This document shows, one piece after another, positions 1 to 12,839 of a stretch of 64,000 bases of DNA. The notes beneath the pieces were generated by a model. It searched no databases, was not told the origin of the DNA, and was given only the letters and a program-made list of their open reading frames with translations. Every line of letters begins with the position of its first letter. Position 1 is the first letter of the stretch. Position numbers and translations under genes: made by a program. The stretch is from the NCBI GenBank assembly GCA_039000515.1, contig JBCFYV010011135.1, positions 18,122,675 through 18,186,674 on the forward strand, read 5' to 3'. This DNA is from Timema cristinae (taxonomy: Eukaryota > Arthropoda > Insecta > Phasmatodea > Timematidae).

Positions 1-3000
1 AAAATTTAAAAAACCCGTTTTTTAAAACTTCAAAGATAATTTTTTCATTTTTTTAAATTTAAAATCAATAAACCGGGGGTTTTGGAAGGGAGACCCCTTT
101 GGGGGGCCAAACCATTTGGGTTTTTTTGGGTTTAAACCTGACAAAATTTGGTTGGGGTTATTATTTTGTTTTCCCTTTAAATGAAAGGGGGTTTTTTAAA
201 ATTTCCCCAAAAATTTTTCCCCTAAACCTTAATTCTAAAAAAGGGAAAAAACCCCCAACCCCCGGGAGTTAAAAAGCGGTTGGCTTTTAAAAAAAATTAA
301 AAGATTAAAAAAAAAAATTTTGTTTGGGGAAAATTTTTTTCCTTTTTTTAAAAAGGTTTTTCTTTCCAGAAATGTGGGGTTTCCTTTTTTCTAAAAATTT
401 TTAAAACCCCCCCCAACATGAAGTTATTAAGCGAAATTGTATTTAAAGCGAATAAAACCCAACGGTAGTAAAAGGAGTGTAAAAATAAAAAGATTTAAAA
501 TTTGTTTAAAAAAAACAACGAAAAATAAAAAACCTTTTTAGAAATTAAAAATTTTTAAATTTTTGGGTCTTAAAGAATAATTAAATTAATTTCAAACCCC
601 AAAGGCTTAAAAAAAATGGTTTTTCTGTTGTTTTTCCCAATTTCTTTTTTATTTTGCTAAAAAATTATAAAGAAATCTCTTTTTTCCACCCCTTCCCCTA
701 CAAACACCCCTTTTTTTTTAAAAAAAAAATAAAAGGAAAAAAACTTTCGTTATTAAAGGAAAGGAGAACCCGGGGGTAAAACGTATTTAAAGAAAGGTTT
801 TGCCTAAAAAAAAAAAACCAAAAATTTTGTTTTTTTTAAAAACTTTAATTTTTTCAAAAGGGATTTTTTTCAAAAAACCCAAAAAAATATTTAAAAATCT
901 TTTTAAAATTTCAATTTCCCTTTCAACTACATTTTTTTTCATTCTAAAAAACCAAAACAAAAAAATTATTGGGGAGGAAAAAAAATTTTTTAATTTTTTT
1001 TTTTTTAAAATTAAAAAGATAACTTTTTCCCCTCCCAAAATTTTATTCCCAAAAAAAAATTTAACCCTTCCCCTTTTTTTTCCAAACCGAAATAAAAGGG
1101 AATTTTTAAAAAACCCCCTAAAATTTCCTTTTGGCCCCCTTAAAGATTAATGTTAAACCCCGTAGTATTGGGGTTTGAAAAAAAGCAAGGGGGGAAAAAA
1201 AACTTTAAGGCAAAAGGGGAGTCAAAAACAGGCCAGTTTTTCCTTTTTGTTTTTGGCCAAAAAAAAAAAAATTTGAAATCAAAAAAAATAAAGCCCCCTT
1301 TTTAATTTTTCCTTATCATAAAACTTTTTTAATTTTTTCCAAAATTTTTGGTTTTTAAAAAAATTTTTTTGAAACCAAAATTTTTGGAAAAAATCCCCCT
1401 TTAAACTTTGAAAATTGGAAAAAAAAGAAAAACCCCGGGGAAAAAACGGGGAATTTCGAAAACCCGGGGGACCCTTCGGGCTTGGTACCCTTTTTCCCCG
1501 CCTTTTTTTTAAAAATGACTGGGAAAAAAACCCCATCCAAAAGGAATTTCAACCCCGGGGCCCAAAAAGGTTTTTAAAAATTTTTCCCACCCCTAAGGTT
1601 TTTTTAAGATAGTCCTTAATTGAAAAAAAGGAAAACGGGGGCAAAAAAAAGGAAAAAACCCGGTTTTACTTTAAAAAAATGCCAAAAATACCCCCAAAAT
1701 TTGGAAAGGGGTTTTGGCCCCCGTGTTCCCCCGAAGGCTGGGATCTTTTAAATTTCCCCAAAATGTTTTTATAAAGCCCGGAAAAATTTTTTTTTTTAAA
1801 GGAGAAAAAAATTAAAAAATCAAATTCATTAGAATCTTTCCTTTTAAAAAATTTTTTTTAAAAAATTTTTAAAATGGGGGAACCCCAATTTAAAGGGGGG
1901 GGGAAACCGGGACGAAATCCTTTTAATTTTTTCTTTTTAAAATGGTAAGAGGCCCCCCCTTTGGCGGTTTTTTTCCTAAGCCGAAGGGTTCCCCGGGTTC
2001 GGGAAAAAAAAAAAAAAAAAAAAAATTTCCCGTTTTTTCCAGTTGAAAAAAAAACAAATTTTTTTCAAAAATTTTTAGGAAAAAAAAAAAAAGTTTTAAA
2101 GAACTTTTTTTTGCTAGGAGGCAAAAACAGGGGAAGCAATTTTTTTGAAAAATTTTTTGAAAATTTTTTCTTCCAAAGAAAAAAACCAAAAAAATTAAAA
2201 AAAATTTTTTTTAAAAGGTTTTTTAAAAAAAAATCTTTTAATTTTAAGTGGCTCAAAGGTTCCACAAGGAAACAAAAAAACCTGTTTTTTAAACCCCCCC
2301 GTTTTACCTTCCTTTAAAAACCCCTCCCAAAAAAAATTTTTTTTGGGAAAATATCCCCCGGGCTTTCATCCCAAAAAAAAACCCTTTTTTTAGAGAGGGG
2401 AAAAAAGGCCCCGAGGCCCCCCAAAAAAAAAAAAATTGTTTTTTAAAAAGGGCCTTCCTTACAAAAACCAAAATGTTTAAAACCCGGGGGATTAAAGCTT
2501 TTAAAATTTTTCCCCAATCCCCCAAATTGGGTATCCCTTCCGAGAAAAAAATGAACTCCAAATAGGGATTAAAAAATAAAAAAAGGAAAACAAAAAAGAC
2601 GGGAAAACCAGGGGCAAAACGGAAAACGGGGGGTCCATTGAACAACCCGTTAAAAGGCCCCTAAAACAAGGGGGGGTTTTTCCGCCTTATCGGTTGGAAG
2701 ACTTCTGTCTTTTAAATTTTTCAAACTCATCTTTAATTCCATTTCCGGGGTCATCCTTTTTTAAAAAAAGTTTTTTGGCAACCGAAAGATTTTCCCAAAA
2801 ATTAAAAAAAACAACCATCTCAAAAATCATGCCCCAATGGGCCCCCCTGTAGGGGTTTAAAGGAAAAAAAAACGAGGGGTTTTAGAACCAAATTTGTTGT
2901 GCCCCCCTGTTTTAAGGGGGGAAACTAAATTGAAAATAAAAAATTCGGTTTTAAAAAAGCCCCCCAAAAAAAACCCGGGGGTTGTTTAAATTGGGGGCCG

Positions 3001-4599
3001 GGAAATTTTATATTGGTTTATTGGTTTTTCCCAAAGGACACAAAAAGGGGAATCATTAAAAAAACCAAATTTCCCCCAACCGGGTTATTTTAAATTTGGG
3101 GAAAAAAAAAATAAAAAAAAAATTTAAATTTCAAACAGAAAGGGTTTAAAAAATAATTTTTGAAATTTTTCAAATTTTTTTAAATTTAAAAGGGTTGGTG
3201 TTTAAAATTTAAATTTTTTTTTTTCAATGCAACATGGGGCAACATACAGCGTGTTTTTTGCTTTACCCCCCAAACAGATTTTACTTTTTTATTATCGCCA
3301 AACGTGGGAATCAAGCTGTAAGGGTAAAAGGGTTAATTCCCACTCTTTCTTGTTTTACTGTTGCCCCAAAACTCCCCATCCCACTATGTCACAAAGGAGT
3401 GTGCTGGGGGAAAATGAGCACTTGGGAACATCAAAGATCCAGTGTTTCTAAAAGTGTTGTAAAAATTGAAGGAAGGGTTTAAAACCCCTTTTAAAAAAAC
3501 CCAAAAAGGGAACACTGTCTTCCCAAAAGTAAAGATGCATTTTTTTCCCCAGAAAATTATATCGAGTGTATGGAGTCATTTCGTTTAAAATAAAACAGAA
3601 AATACAAATAATTTTAATATATATATATATAAAATATATAAAATTCAAACTTTAAAACCCTGGTTCTAATCTTCCACACTCTGAATCCGATCCCAAAAAA
3701 AAATTTTTTCTAAAAAAATGATTTTTTTGGGCCCCTTTATGGGGTCAGTGGGTATAAATTTTAAAATTTAACAAAACCCCCTTTACTTTTCATCATTTTT
3801 TTTCAACCTTGGGGGGAAAGGGGGCCGGAGATCCATTTTAAATTTTTTTAAAAAGGTCAATAAGGGGGCGAAATTTTATTAAAATTTAAAAAAAACCCAA
3901 AATTTTTTGTAAAAAAAACTTAAAATTTTTAAAAATAGAACGAAAATTCCCTTATGAAAGACCCCCTGTCTGGGAATTTGGGAACGCACTTTAAAAAAAG
4001 GAACCCCAAAAAATATATAACATACCAAAAAAAGAAAGCCCTTTTAAAAACAACTTTTTTTCATTATAAAATATATTTTCTATATTAAAAAAAAGGAAAA
4101 ACTTTAAAAATTTAACTGAAATTCCCAAAGAGTTTAATTTTTAAACTTTTTTTATTTTTAAATTTTAAATTCCCTCTACCCTTTATGGTCCCCTTTTGGG
4201 AAAGTTTTTCCCAGAACCGTGTTAATGGTTCAAACCAAGCCAGGGGCTACAAAACTTGAGCGATAAAAAAAAATCCGTAGCCCCAACCTTCCCACGAGGG
4301 AAAAAAAAAACCGTCATCCCCATGTCCCTTTTTGGGATTCTAAAACCCCTAAACCCTTTTCCCTTTCAAAAATTTGGAGCCCCAAAAATCTCCTCCAAGA
4401 AAAATTTTCATGGCTAAATAATCAGTCGGTTTTTAAAAATGGGAATTTAAATTTTCTTTAATAAATAAAAAAAATTTAAACCCAAAAAAGTTTAAGGGTT
4501 TTGATTACACTAAGTAACAAAAAAAAATTGTAAAATAAATTTTTTTGTGTAAAATTTTTTTTATTTGTGTTGTCAGTACTTTCTGCTATTTTAAGGTTC

Positions 4600-4735
4600 A
4601 ACCTTTTTGGGGGTTGGGGGCCGGGATTCAAACCTCGGGTTTCCGGGATTTTAGGGAAAATTTGTTTTAATTAAAAAGCCCGGACTTTGAAGGTTTCCTA
4701 CTACAGTACCACGGGGGCTTCTTTGGTGCTTTCTG
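4600..4735 (-). mobile_element. Smeared tRNA-SINE-like fragment
   Basis: A stretch resembling a reverse-oriented tRNA head: a B-box-like core read on the minus strand (plus-strand text around 4622-4640, GGGATTCAAACCTCGGG) is followed by a block ending in ACCACGGGGGCT. It resembles tRNA-derived SINE heads elsewhere in the window but does not clearly match either main family. The corrupted base calls prevent a firm assignment. Confidence 0.3.
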
Positions 4736-5186
4736 ACAGCTAAAGATATTCCCCGACACAAAATTTAAGGGATTTACCTAAATTTTGAAATATCAGAAAT
4801 GACAACTGCTAAGACAAAATGTTTTTGCAGGAGCATTGGGGTTTGGCGAGGGATACTAATTGGGCTGGGAACTCTTCAAAGCTTTTAGGGTTTTGAGCGG
4901 AGCCCCGGGCCCGTCAAAACCAAAAAAGCCAGGCACTGTATAAAATTTGGGAAAAGAGTAGATAGGAAAAAAAAACCCTCTCAAAGGGCGATATTCTGGT
5001 TAAAGAACATTTTAAACCAACTTTTCACATAATCAAAACCGTTTTATAAAAAGGTGCAAAAGATTGGACAACAAAAACTATATATTTTGCTTTGATCTCA
5101 CGGGCAAAGAACGGGAGACATAACTTTTCATAAAAAAACATTTAAAACCCGGTTTTTAAATTTTAAATTTAAAAATATTTTTTAAA

Positions 5187-5442
5187 CACCACTCTTACTA
5201 CCCTTTTGGGTTTAAAAACGCTTTAAGGGACAAAATTTCGCAAAAGATTAAGAATTTTGGGAAAGGTTTTAATTAGAGGAAGTTTAACCCGCATTTTTCG
5301 TGGGGGGAGAGTGGAAAATACCATTTAGGAAAAACCACCCCCTTTACCCACCGAGATTCGAAAACCCCGATAAACCCCCTCCTCCAAACAGTTGAGCCAA
5401 ACCGACTAAACGCGTTAGCAACCAAAACGCCACCGAGGCGGG
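5187..5442 (-). mobile_element. Smeared copy of SINE family B
   Basis: It starts with a corrupted version of the common SINE tail (CTTACTACCC followed by a TTTTGGGTTTA block). It then carries the family B body (CCCGCATTTTTCGTGG, GAGAGTGGAAAA) and ends with CCACCGAGGCGGG, the reverse complement of the tRNA-like head. The intact counterpart is 29870-30112. Orientation is minus because the head lies at the right. The match shows that contig 1 belongs to the same genome. Confidence 0.65.
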
Positions 5443-8419
5443 TTTTTTTTTAATTTTTAATTTTCCCAACAAAATTTTAAAAACCCTTGTTTTGAAAAAC
5501 AAATTTTTAAAAACCTTGTTTTTTATTTTGGGAAAGGGCCTTTAGTAACTTATTTTTTTTCCTCTATCTATATTTTTTGGGTTTTAAATCGGTTACTGAA
5601 TCCCAATAAGTATGTTATGAAAATAAATACATAGTATGTTAAATTAAAAACAAATTTCAACCGAATTCGATTAAAATTTTTTGTTACCTAAATTTTCCCC
5701 ATTTGAATTGGGGAGTTAAAAAACCCGGCATAATCTACCCTTTTAAAAGTCGCCAAAAAAAATTTTCTAAGACAAAATTTTCCAAAAAAACATCCCCGAT
5801 TCCCTACTTGAAATTTTAAAAAAAGGAATTTGGGAGGGTATCTTTTCGGGGAAATGACCCTTTAGTAAATTTTAATAACCTTCTACATTTTTTTAGCGCT
5901 TTTCGAAACACATTAACCCCCCGTCTTTTGTTTTAAAAGATGGGAAACAAAAAGGGCGGAAATTTAAATTCTTTTAAAAACTTTCCCACCCACCCTTTTT
6001 AACTCACCAAATTTTCTTTCACTTTTTCTTTCTTCCCTCATCTCCTTTTAAAAAAAATATTTTAGATAAATAAAAAGTTTACTTAGGTTTTTAACCAAAA
6101 GAGTTCATTATTTTTAAAAATCCCTAAGGAAAAACTCGAGACCAAACCCCAAGTTTTAAAAAAAAGTTTTTGTAACAAAGAAAATTTAAAAAACCCCCTT
6201 GGGGGTATATTTTTTAAAATTTCAAGGTTGTAAAATTTTTTTGTGTCCAAAAGGACAATTTCAACATTTAAAAACATATATAAAAATAAAAAATTTTTTT
6301 TTTAAAGCGGCCCAGCATATAGACGAAAATTTTTTAGGAAAAGCTTTTAAAAAAAAAAAATTTGGCTGCCCAAAAATTTTCTTTCTTTTTTCTATCCTAA
6401 CTATTGCAACAAAATAAAATGGTTGGCCCCTGGGGGACGGGGTTTTAAAAGGGGTTTAGTGAAAAATTAAGGAAAAAAAAAACTAATAGGGGCCCCTTTC
6501 AAAGATCATCGACTGTCGTAAGCCTCTAAAATTTTCAACAAACCGTACATGTCCGTCTTTATGTTATTTTTTTTATCAGTTTTTACTCCTATGGCAACGT
6601 GCAACAACATGGGGGATAAAAAAAAGTGGGCGCGTGCTTAAATACTGGGCTTAAGGAAATACACGCGTGTTTGCACATGTCAGTACACTGTCATTTTTTT
6701 CCCACCAAGTGCAAAAAAATGAAGGACTTTAACTGATGTGATCAAAAAATTCTGTCACATCTTAAATTTTTCGAAAATCCATTCATTTAATCCAACAGTA
6801 CTGCCCCTAAAAAGACGTAAAACGTCAGCATTAAAATTTTTACTTTAAATTTAAAAATGACAGTCTGACTGATCGTTAAAAGGGCCCCAATTTAAAGTTA
6901 AAGAAATTTAAAAGGGGGTGTGTGACTAGGGTTTTTTATTTTTGTTTTTTAGGGTAATTTCCCTTTTTGACCGGGAGAGGGGTGACCTTCAGTTCGGGTT
7001 TGCCTTAGGGGAAAACCCTCGCCGTTTTTAGTGGCACTGTCTTTGCCCCGGGTAAAAACCCATGGAGGGGTTTTCCCAAAACCAAACCCCCAAAAATGAG
7101 ATGATGTTAAAAAAAAGTGAATATGAAGGTTTGGCTAGGGGGAGTCTTTAAACCCCAACAAAAGCCTAATATAAAACCAAAAACCAAGGGGCCGTTGTTA
7201 AAAATTTCCCCAAAAGAGAAAATTTTCAAAAAAAATCAGCCGAAAACGAACCCATGACTCCTAAAATTTCTACGGCCCGATTATGACTCGGTTATGGGTG
7301 TCCCTTGAAGGGGTAGGGAGAAGCGGGGATTTGGGGAAATTTTGATAAAATTTGGAGGGGGAGGGGAATAAGGAGTTGTTTTTTTGAGCTAAATGCACAG
7401 GTTTTTTGCTTTGCCCGTAAAGGGGAAAAACGGATCCGAAAAAGGTAGTTTGTATTGTAAAGAAATGAAAGAAACATATAATACGGGGTAATGATAAATT
7501 TTTTGGGCCCCTTTCAAATTTTTTAAAAAGTCATTGGGGTGAAGTGTATTTTTTTTAAAGAACTGTAAGTAAATTTTTTTCCCTTTTTAAAACTTCATCC
7601 ATGGATGAAAAAGGATTTTCAGAAGTTTAAATTTTAATATTAAAAAACCTTTTTTTAAAATTTTCCTTTCCCCTTAAAAAAATTCCCTTTGTTCTATTTG
7701 TAAATCTGGGGATTAGTTTCTTGCCCTTTTTCCCCAAGGTAATCTAAAACCCTTTGGGAAAATCATTTTGACAGAAGTTTTACTAAAATTTATTTTAACA
7801 CTGGTGGGCAAGGGGGCCCAAAAAGCAAGGGGGCGTTATATAAAGCCCGCTTGTAGAAAAGTATTCCACCGGGCATAAATTTTAAAAATAAAAGAAAAAT
7901 AGGGAAAATTTATCTTTGTCTCTAAAAAAGAAACTATCTCAGGGTTTCCACGTAAGTTTGTAAACGAAAAAAAAACTGTTTCAATTTAAAGTTAAAAAAA
8001 ACAAAAAACTGAAAGTGAAAATAAAAAAATAAATCGTGTACAACCATTCCCCGCTACTAAATTTTAAAAAATAACCAAAAAGAAAACCACAGAAAGAAAT
8101 ATATAAAAACAGGAAACTCATAGCCATTGAAGTAGGGCATGCATTTTATCACCATCACCCTCAACATAATTATTTAAAAAAAAAAACAAAAACAATTTTA
8201 ATTGCCCGCCCCCAAAAGTGGGCATGCCCCGGTTCCCCATCCGCATCATAAAAACAGTTTTCAATGTAACAGTCCCACTGACAATGAGAACCCTATAAAT
8301 CTTAAAAAAAAAAATTTCCTTCAAATGACCTTGACCTAGTACTTTTTTTTTGTGACAAAACCCCAAATTTTAAAAAAAGCCACCTGTATTAATTTTTAAA
8401 TTAAAAAAACCCCATCTTT

Positions 8420-8690
8420 TAAATAAACCCTTTTGGGGGTTTTAACCCTTACGCTAATGTGTAAAGTAGGGTGGGTTGTGAATTAAAAAAGGGGGGAACC
8501 CACAGTTTTTAAAGGGGGGATCCCCAACCACGGGGAAAGGCCCCGGGAATTCCCCCTATTCACAATTTTTGATTAATAAAACGTTTTTCCCGAGGTGAAG
8601 AAAGGGGTTTTGGTTTAAACAATAAACCTGTGCCGGGACAGAGGGGTTTGGGGAAACCCTTTGGGCCCCCCAACCCCAAAATCAAAAACT
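8420..8690 (-). mobile_element. Smeared copy of SINE family A
   Basis: The core TTACGCTAATGTGTAA is preserved. It is followed by degraded versions of the family A blocks seen cleanly at 27656-27919 and 46258-46548, including the stretch before GAGGTGAAG and the TGTGCCGGGACAGAGG segment. Length is roughly conserved while many single bases match their neighbour. Minus orientation. Confidence 0.65.
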
Positions 8691-8899
8691 TTCCCCTAAA
8701 ACCATCAGGTTTACCATAAGCTTATATTCAAAGTATATAGGGTTTATAGAGAACTGGGTTTAAAAAGGATATTAAAAAAAAAATATAATTTTTTCCCCCA
8801 AAAGGACAAAACCCAATTTTAAAAACGGACTTTCTTGATCAAAAAATAATAGTATTTTTCCCCCACGTCTTAAATACCCCTTTTTGGTTTTTAAACCCT

Positions 8900-9115
8900 T
8901 TTTGTACTAATTTCGCTAATTGAAAAGGGAATTTTGGGGGGGTTTTAAATTTTAAAAGGGAAATGAACCCCATTTGCGTGGGGGAGAGTGGAAAAACCCT
9001 TTTGGGTAACAAACCCCCGTTCACCCGACCGGGGGGGTTCGAACCCTTTTCCCCCGTCCTCAGCAGTCAAGCTCAACACGACAACGCGTTTTCCCAAAAC
9101 CCACCGAGGGGGGGG
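8900..9115 (-). mobile_element. Second smeared copy of SINE family B
   Basis: Blocks matching family B occur in order: CCCCATTTGCGTGGGGGAGAGTGG, then a CACCCGACCG-like segment, a CGTCCTCAGCAGTC segment and finally CCACCGAGGGGGG. The same order is seen in the clean copies at 29870-30112 and 33700-33898. Minus orientation. Confidence 0.6.
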
Positions 9116-12100
9116 TCCCTTTTATAAAATTTTGTCCCCCTATTAAAGAAACCACTAAACAAAATTTATACTCAAGCTAAATTTTTTTTTTGGGAAATTT
9201 TTTTCCATGTTTTTTTTGGGGTTGTTGTCGTTTTTAAAATAATTCCCAATTTAGTATGGGCCACACAAAAGAACTGCTTTTAATAAATCAAATTTATTCC
9301 CCAAAAATTTTAATATTATTTTTTTACAAAACTATTCTAAGAACGATTTTTTAATTCCAAAGGCAGTATTTTAGGGATAGTAAAAAAAGTACACAAACAA
9401 AATTTAAACCCTTGGGGCCTCGATTTCAAGGGGCAAAACCAAATTTTGTAGGATGTGGGTGGGAGGGGAAAGGGGGTGGTTTTGGGTTCACAAAACCCCC
9501 AAATATCCTTCCGCGCAAAAAAGAACAGATGGGCCCCGAAAACCCTAGATGGCGTTTTCTACCAACAGGTCTTTGCGGAAAAAACCTACGTTTAAAAAAA
9601 AATCAGTTTTTCTCAAGAACAAATGGAAATTTAATAATAATATTTTCAACAAAACCCCTTTTAAGATAAGGTCGAAATTTTAAAAAAAATTTTTACTTTT
9701 TCTTTTATTTTGATGTTAAAACCGGCAGTTTTCTATTGAAAAAAGTCAAATTATCCATAAATTTGATCACTGTTAAAATGATAGAAGAGGGGTAAATATA
9801 AAAAAGGTATAACTTAATCCAAAATTTTTTTTAAATTCTTGAAAAAACCGTTTTTTGGGGAAAAAAAAATTGCAAAACAATAAACAAAAACTTTAAAAAA
9901 TAACCCGTTTGTTTCCCCCTGGGGTCTGCAATTTTAAAAGCCAAATGAAAAGGGGCCCAAACGCCTTTAAATAATTTATGGATTAAACCCCGTTTGGGGT
10001 ACTTTTTAAACAACTGACCCAACGAAAATATTTAAACAAAAAAAAAATAAAATTTTTTTGTTTTCTAAGACTGCGAATTGGCAAAGGAAAAGGGAAAAAC
10101 ATAAAATTAAGTAAAACCCCTTTACTTCCCCGTTTTGCTGAGAATAAAGACCCAAACCCAGTTGAGCCCTTGGGGAAGCAATTCAAACACTAAATACATA
10201 CGGGTTTTTATTCCCGTTGGCCCCGGTGTCATTTTTTTTAAATTTTTAAAAATTTTACTCATAATTCTTTGAAACATTTAACAAGAAACAACTTAAATTT
10301 TAACACAATTTATACTCAGTGGGTAAAGAATCTTTTTGGGTTAAATTGTTGGAAAAACAAATTATAAACAAAACAAGAACGACACCACACATCAAACTTA
10401 AAAAAATAAACGCACTGTAAAACTTGTACTTATTTTAGGTGCTTTGTACGAGAACGAGTTTATTTTGGAAATTGTATTTTCTTCTTAAAAGTAATATTTT
10501 TTTTTAAAAAGTTTCGGGGAAAACGGAGAAAAAACTCTAATTTCAAGCAAAAATGGGGGGGTTTACGCAGATTTCCTGTGATCGATTAAAAGCTCGCACG
10601 TGAAAACCCCATTTAATTTTACTATTTTTTCCCAAAAAAACGTTTAAGCCCACGTAGTATTTTTTTATCGGGGGAAAAAAAAAAATGAACACCGGGTAAA
10701 TAAAAAAAATACAGACTCATTTTTTTTTTCAAAACCCATTTTCCCCAAGCGAGAAAAGGCCTTTTAATTTTCCTTTACGCAAAAAGGGGTTTTAGGGTTA
10801 CATTTTGGGGTGTTTTTCCTCCCCAACTTTTTTTTTTTAAAATTTTTTTTACCTTTTACCCTTTCCCTTCCGGGAAAACTTCTAGCCGGGGCGAATAGTT
10901 CCCCCCCCCCCCCCCCACACCCCCCTTCATAACCACATATTCCCACATGAAAACCAACTTTAAACCTCTTACAGGTAAGGAGAAATACGAGGCCAAAAAT
11001 TTTGGAAAAAACGATAGAAAATTGTGAAAAAAATTATTGTCCTTTAAAAAAAAAACCTTCCCAAACAGAATTCAAAACACAAAAAAAAAATGTAAAGGGT
11101 TTTTCTTTTTGTCTACAATTTTTTTTGTTTCAAAAACCCAAAATAGCAAAATAATGTTCCGGGATTAAAGAAAACGTTTCCTTGATAATATTTAAATTTT
11201 TTTCTAGAACCTTCAAAAAAAGAAATTTTTTTGTCCAAAAAAATCGAAAATTTAGAAATTTTTTAAAAAATTGTCACCGAGAAGGAAAGTGTTCTAATTT
11301 TCCAAATTGTTAAATTTGAGATATTGGTTTTCTAAGCTTTTTAGAATGCATATGATCCACCGCGGGGGAAAATTAACTATATATAATTACTAAAAAAAGA
11401 TACAAACTCAATTGTCAACTAGTAAAAATTGGGTTTAACAAAGATTTATAGAATTTTTTTTCAAAAAGTTTATACACAAGTCAAAAAAAAAATTCCCCCC
11501 AAAGCCCCTTTTTCCAAAAAATGAAAAATTGGGCATAGAACCCAAATTTCATTCCTTTGTGACTAAAAATTTGGGTGTTTTTAAAGAGCCCCTGAAATTT
11601 GGGTTTTTGGGAATGCCGCCGTCTGTTTTGTCCCTTTTTGGGCCCGGAGCCCAAAACCCTTTTTCCGATACGGCTAAAATTTGGTATTCGGGATTTTCAT
11701 AAGGTTTTTCTCAGGAAATTTTTAAATTAGATAAATAAACCTCAAACAAAGGCAAATTTTACTTTCAGGGCCAAAGAAGAAAAATAAAAATTCCCGTCAA
11801 ACCCAAAAAATTTGATTAAATTATGCCTTCCCAAAATTTACATCTTTGATCTAAGGGGAAAAATGCTCCCCTCAGAACACGAAGTTTTTTTTTGGGGTTT
11901 AAGCCCAGGCAGGGTCAACCTTTTTATTTCTCCTTGAGATAAAAAACTGTACACAACTTCCTTCGAAGGGGATAAAAAAAGTCCCGGGCACATGCGATTG
12001 TGGCATTTAAAAGAACCCCCGCTAGGAAAGTGAAAATACCTTTCCCGGGAAAATTAGAACCCTTTTTCTTCCCCGCTCATAGAAATTTTCGGGCTGTTGA

Positions 12101-12391
12101 TATAAAAAAAAGTTTTTTTAAAGTGCAAGTTAAAAAACCTCAAATAAACAAACATTTTCCAAAACAGTTTTTTCAATTTCAAACAAAAAAGGGAACCCCT
12201 CCTTTTTCGATGAAATTTTTCTTTACATAAACATAGCTTAAAATTTTATTTTTTTTTTTTCATATTTTTCCCCAACAAATTTGAGATACAAATAGTTTTA
12301 ACATTGTAATAGGGCTAAAAACAAAAATAAAATTTTAAAAATATATAGCCCCCGCGTCTTACACCCCTTCCGGTTAAAAACCTTTAAGTAC

Positions 12392-12491
12392 NNNNNNNNN
12401 NNNNNNNNNNNNNNNNNNNNNNNNNNNNNNNNNNNNNNNNNNNNNNNNNNNNNNNNNNNNNNNNNNNNNNNNNNNNNNNNNNNNNNNNNNN
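12392..12491. other. Assembly gap of 100 N
   Basis: Exactly 100 N, the conventional placeholder for a scaffold gap of unknown size. It separates the smeared contig from the clean one, so continuity across it is a scaffolding inference. Confidence 0.99.
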
Positions 12492-12839
12492 ATTATAAAT
12501 ATTAATTATTTATTTGTAGCTGTTCAATCTGATTGACATGCTACATATTTATTCGGTTAAATATTTTGAAATATGATGAAATAATCATAAAATTATTTAT
12601 TATATATACAAAAAAAACTACAAGCATTTTTTCTTATCCAAGTAAGTACGATGCCTATATTAAAAGGTATTAATTTATGCAAAATGAAGAATAAGTTCTT
12701 TTATTGATGTTTAGTATATGAGTTTGGATTGGTGAAAACGAGATTATTAAAAGCAATTAAATAGTGTGAGAAAACTTAATTTGACGTTATTTTAAGTAAA
12801 ATATGTAATCAAAAAACTTTACATTTACAACTAAACAGT
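12492..12839. other. AT-rich sequence, nothing recognised
   Basis: Clean AT-rich sequence leading into the ~190-bp satellite. No ORF of note, RNA gene or mobile element was seen. Confidence 0.5.

Larger units (their letters stand above)
1..12391. other. Low-fidelity contig with homopolymer-smeared sequence
   Basis: The whole contig is built of short runs such as AAAA, CCCC, GGGG and TTTT, with few isolated bases. The texture changes abruptly to normal sequence across the 100-N gap at 12392. Recognisable but degraded copies of the SINE families found in contig 2 are present, which places the contig in the same genome. In those copies the length is roughly kept, but single bases have taken the identity of a neighbour, as expected from signal carry-over or a very poor consensus rather than biology. 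Damage is uneven: parts of 3227-3470, 6480-6760 and 8230-8350 look closer to normal. No ORF here can be trusted, and I call no gene in it. Confidence 0.8.

Noticed and set aside
787..2645. Several overlapping Phe/Lys-rich ORFs in contig 1
   Set aside because: They are translations of A and T runs in the smeared contig, present on both strands at once, with no domain content.
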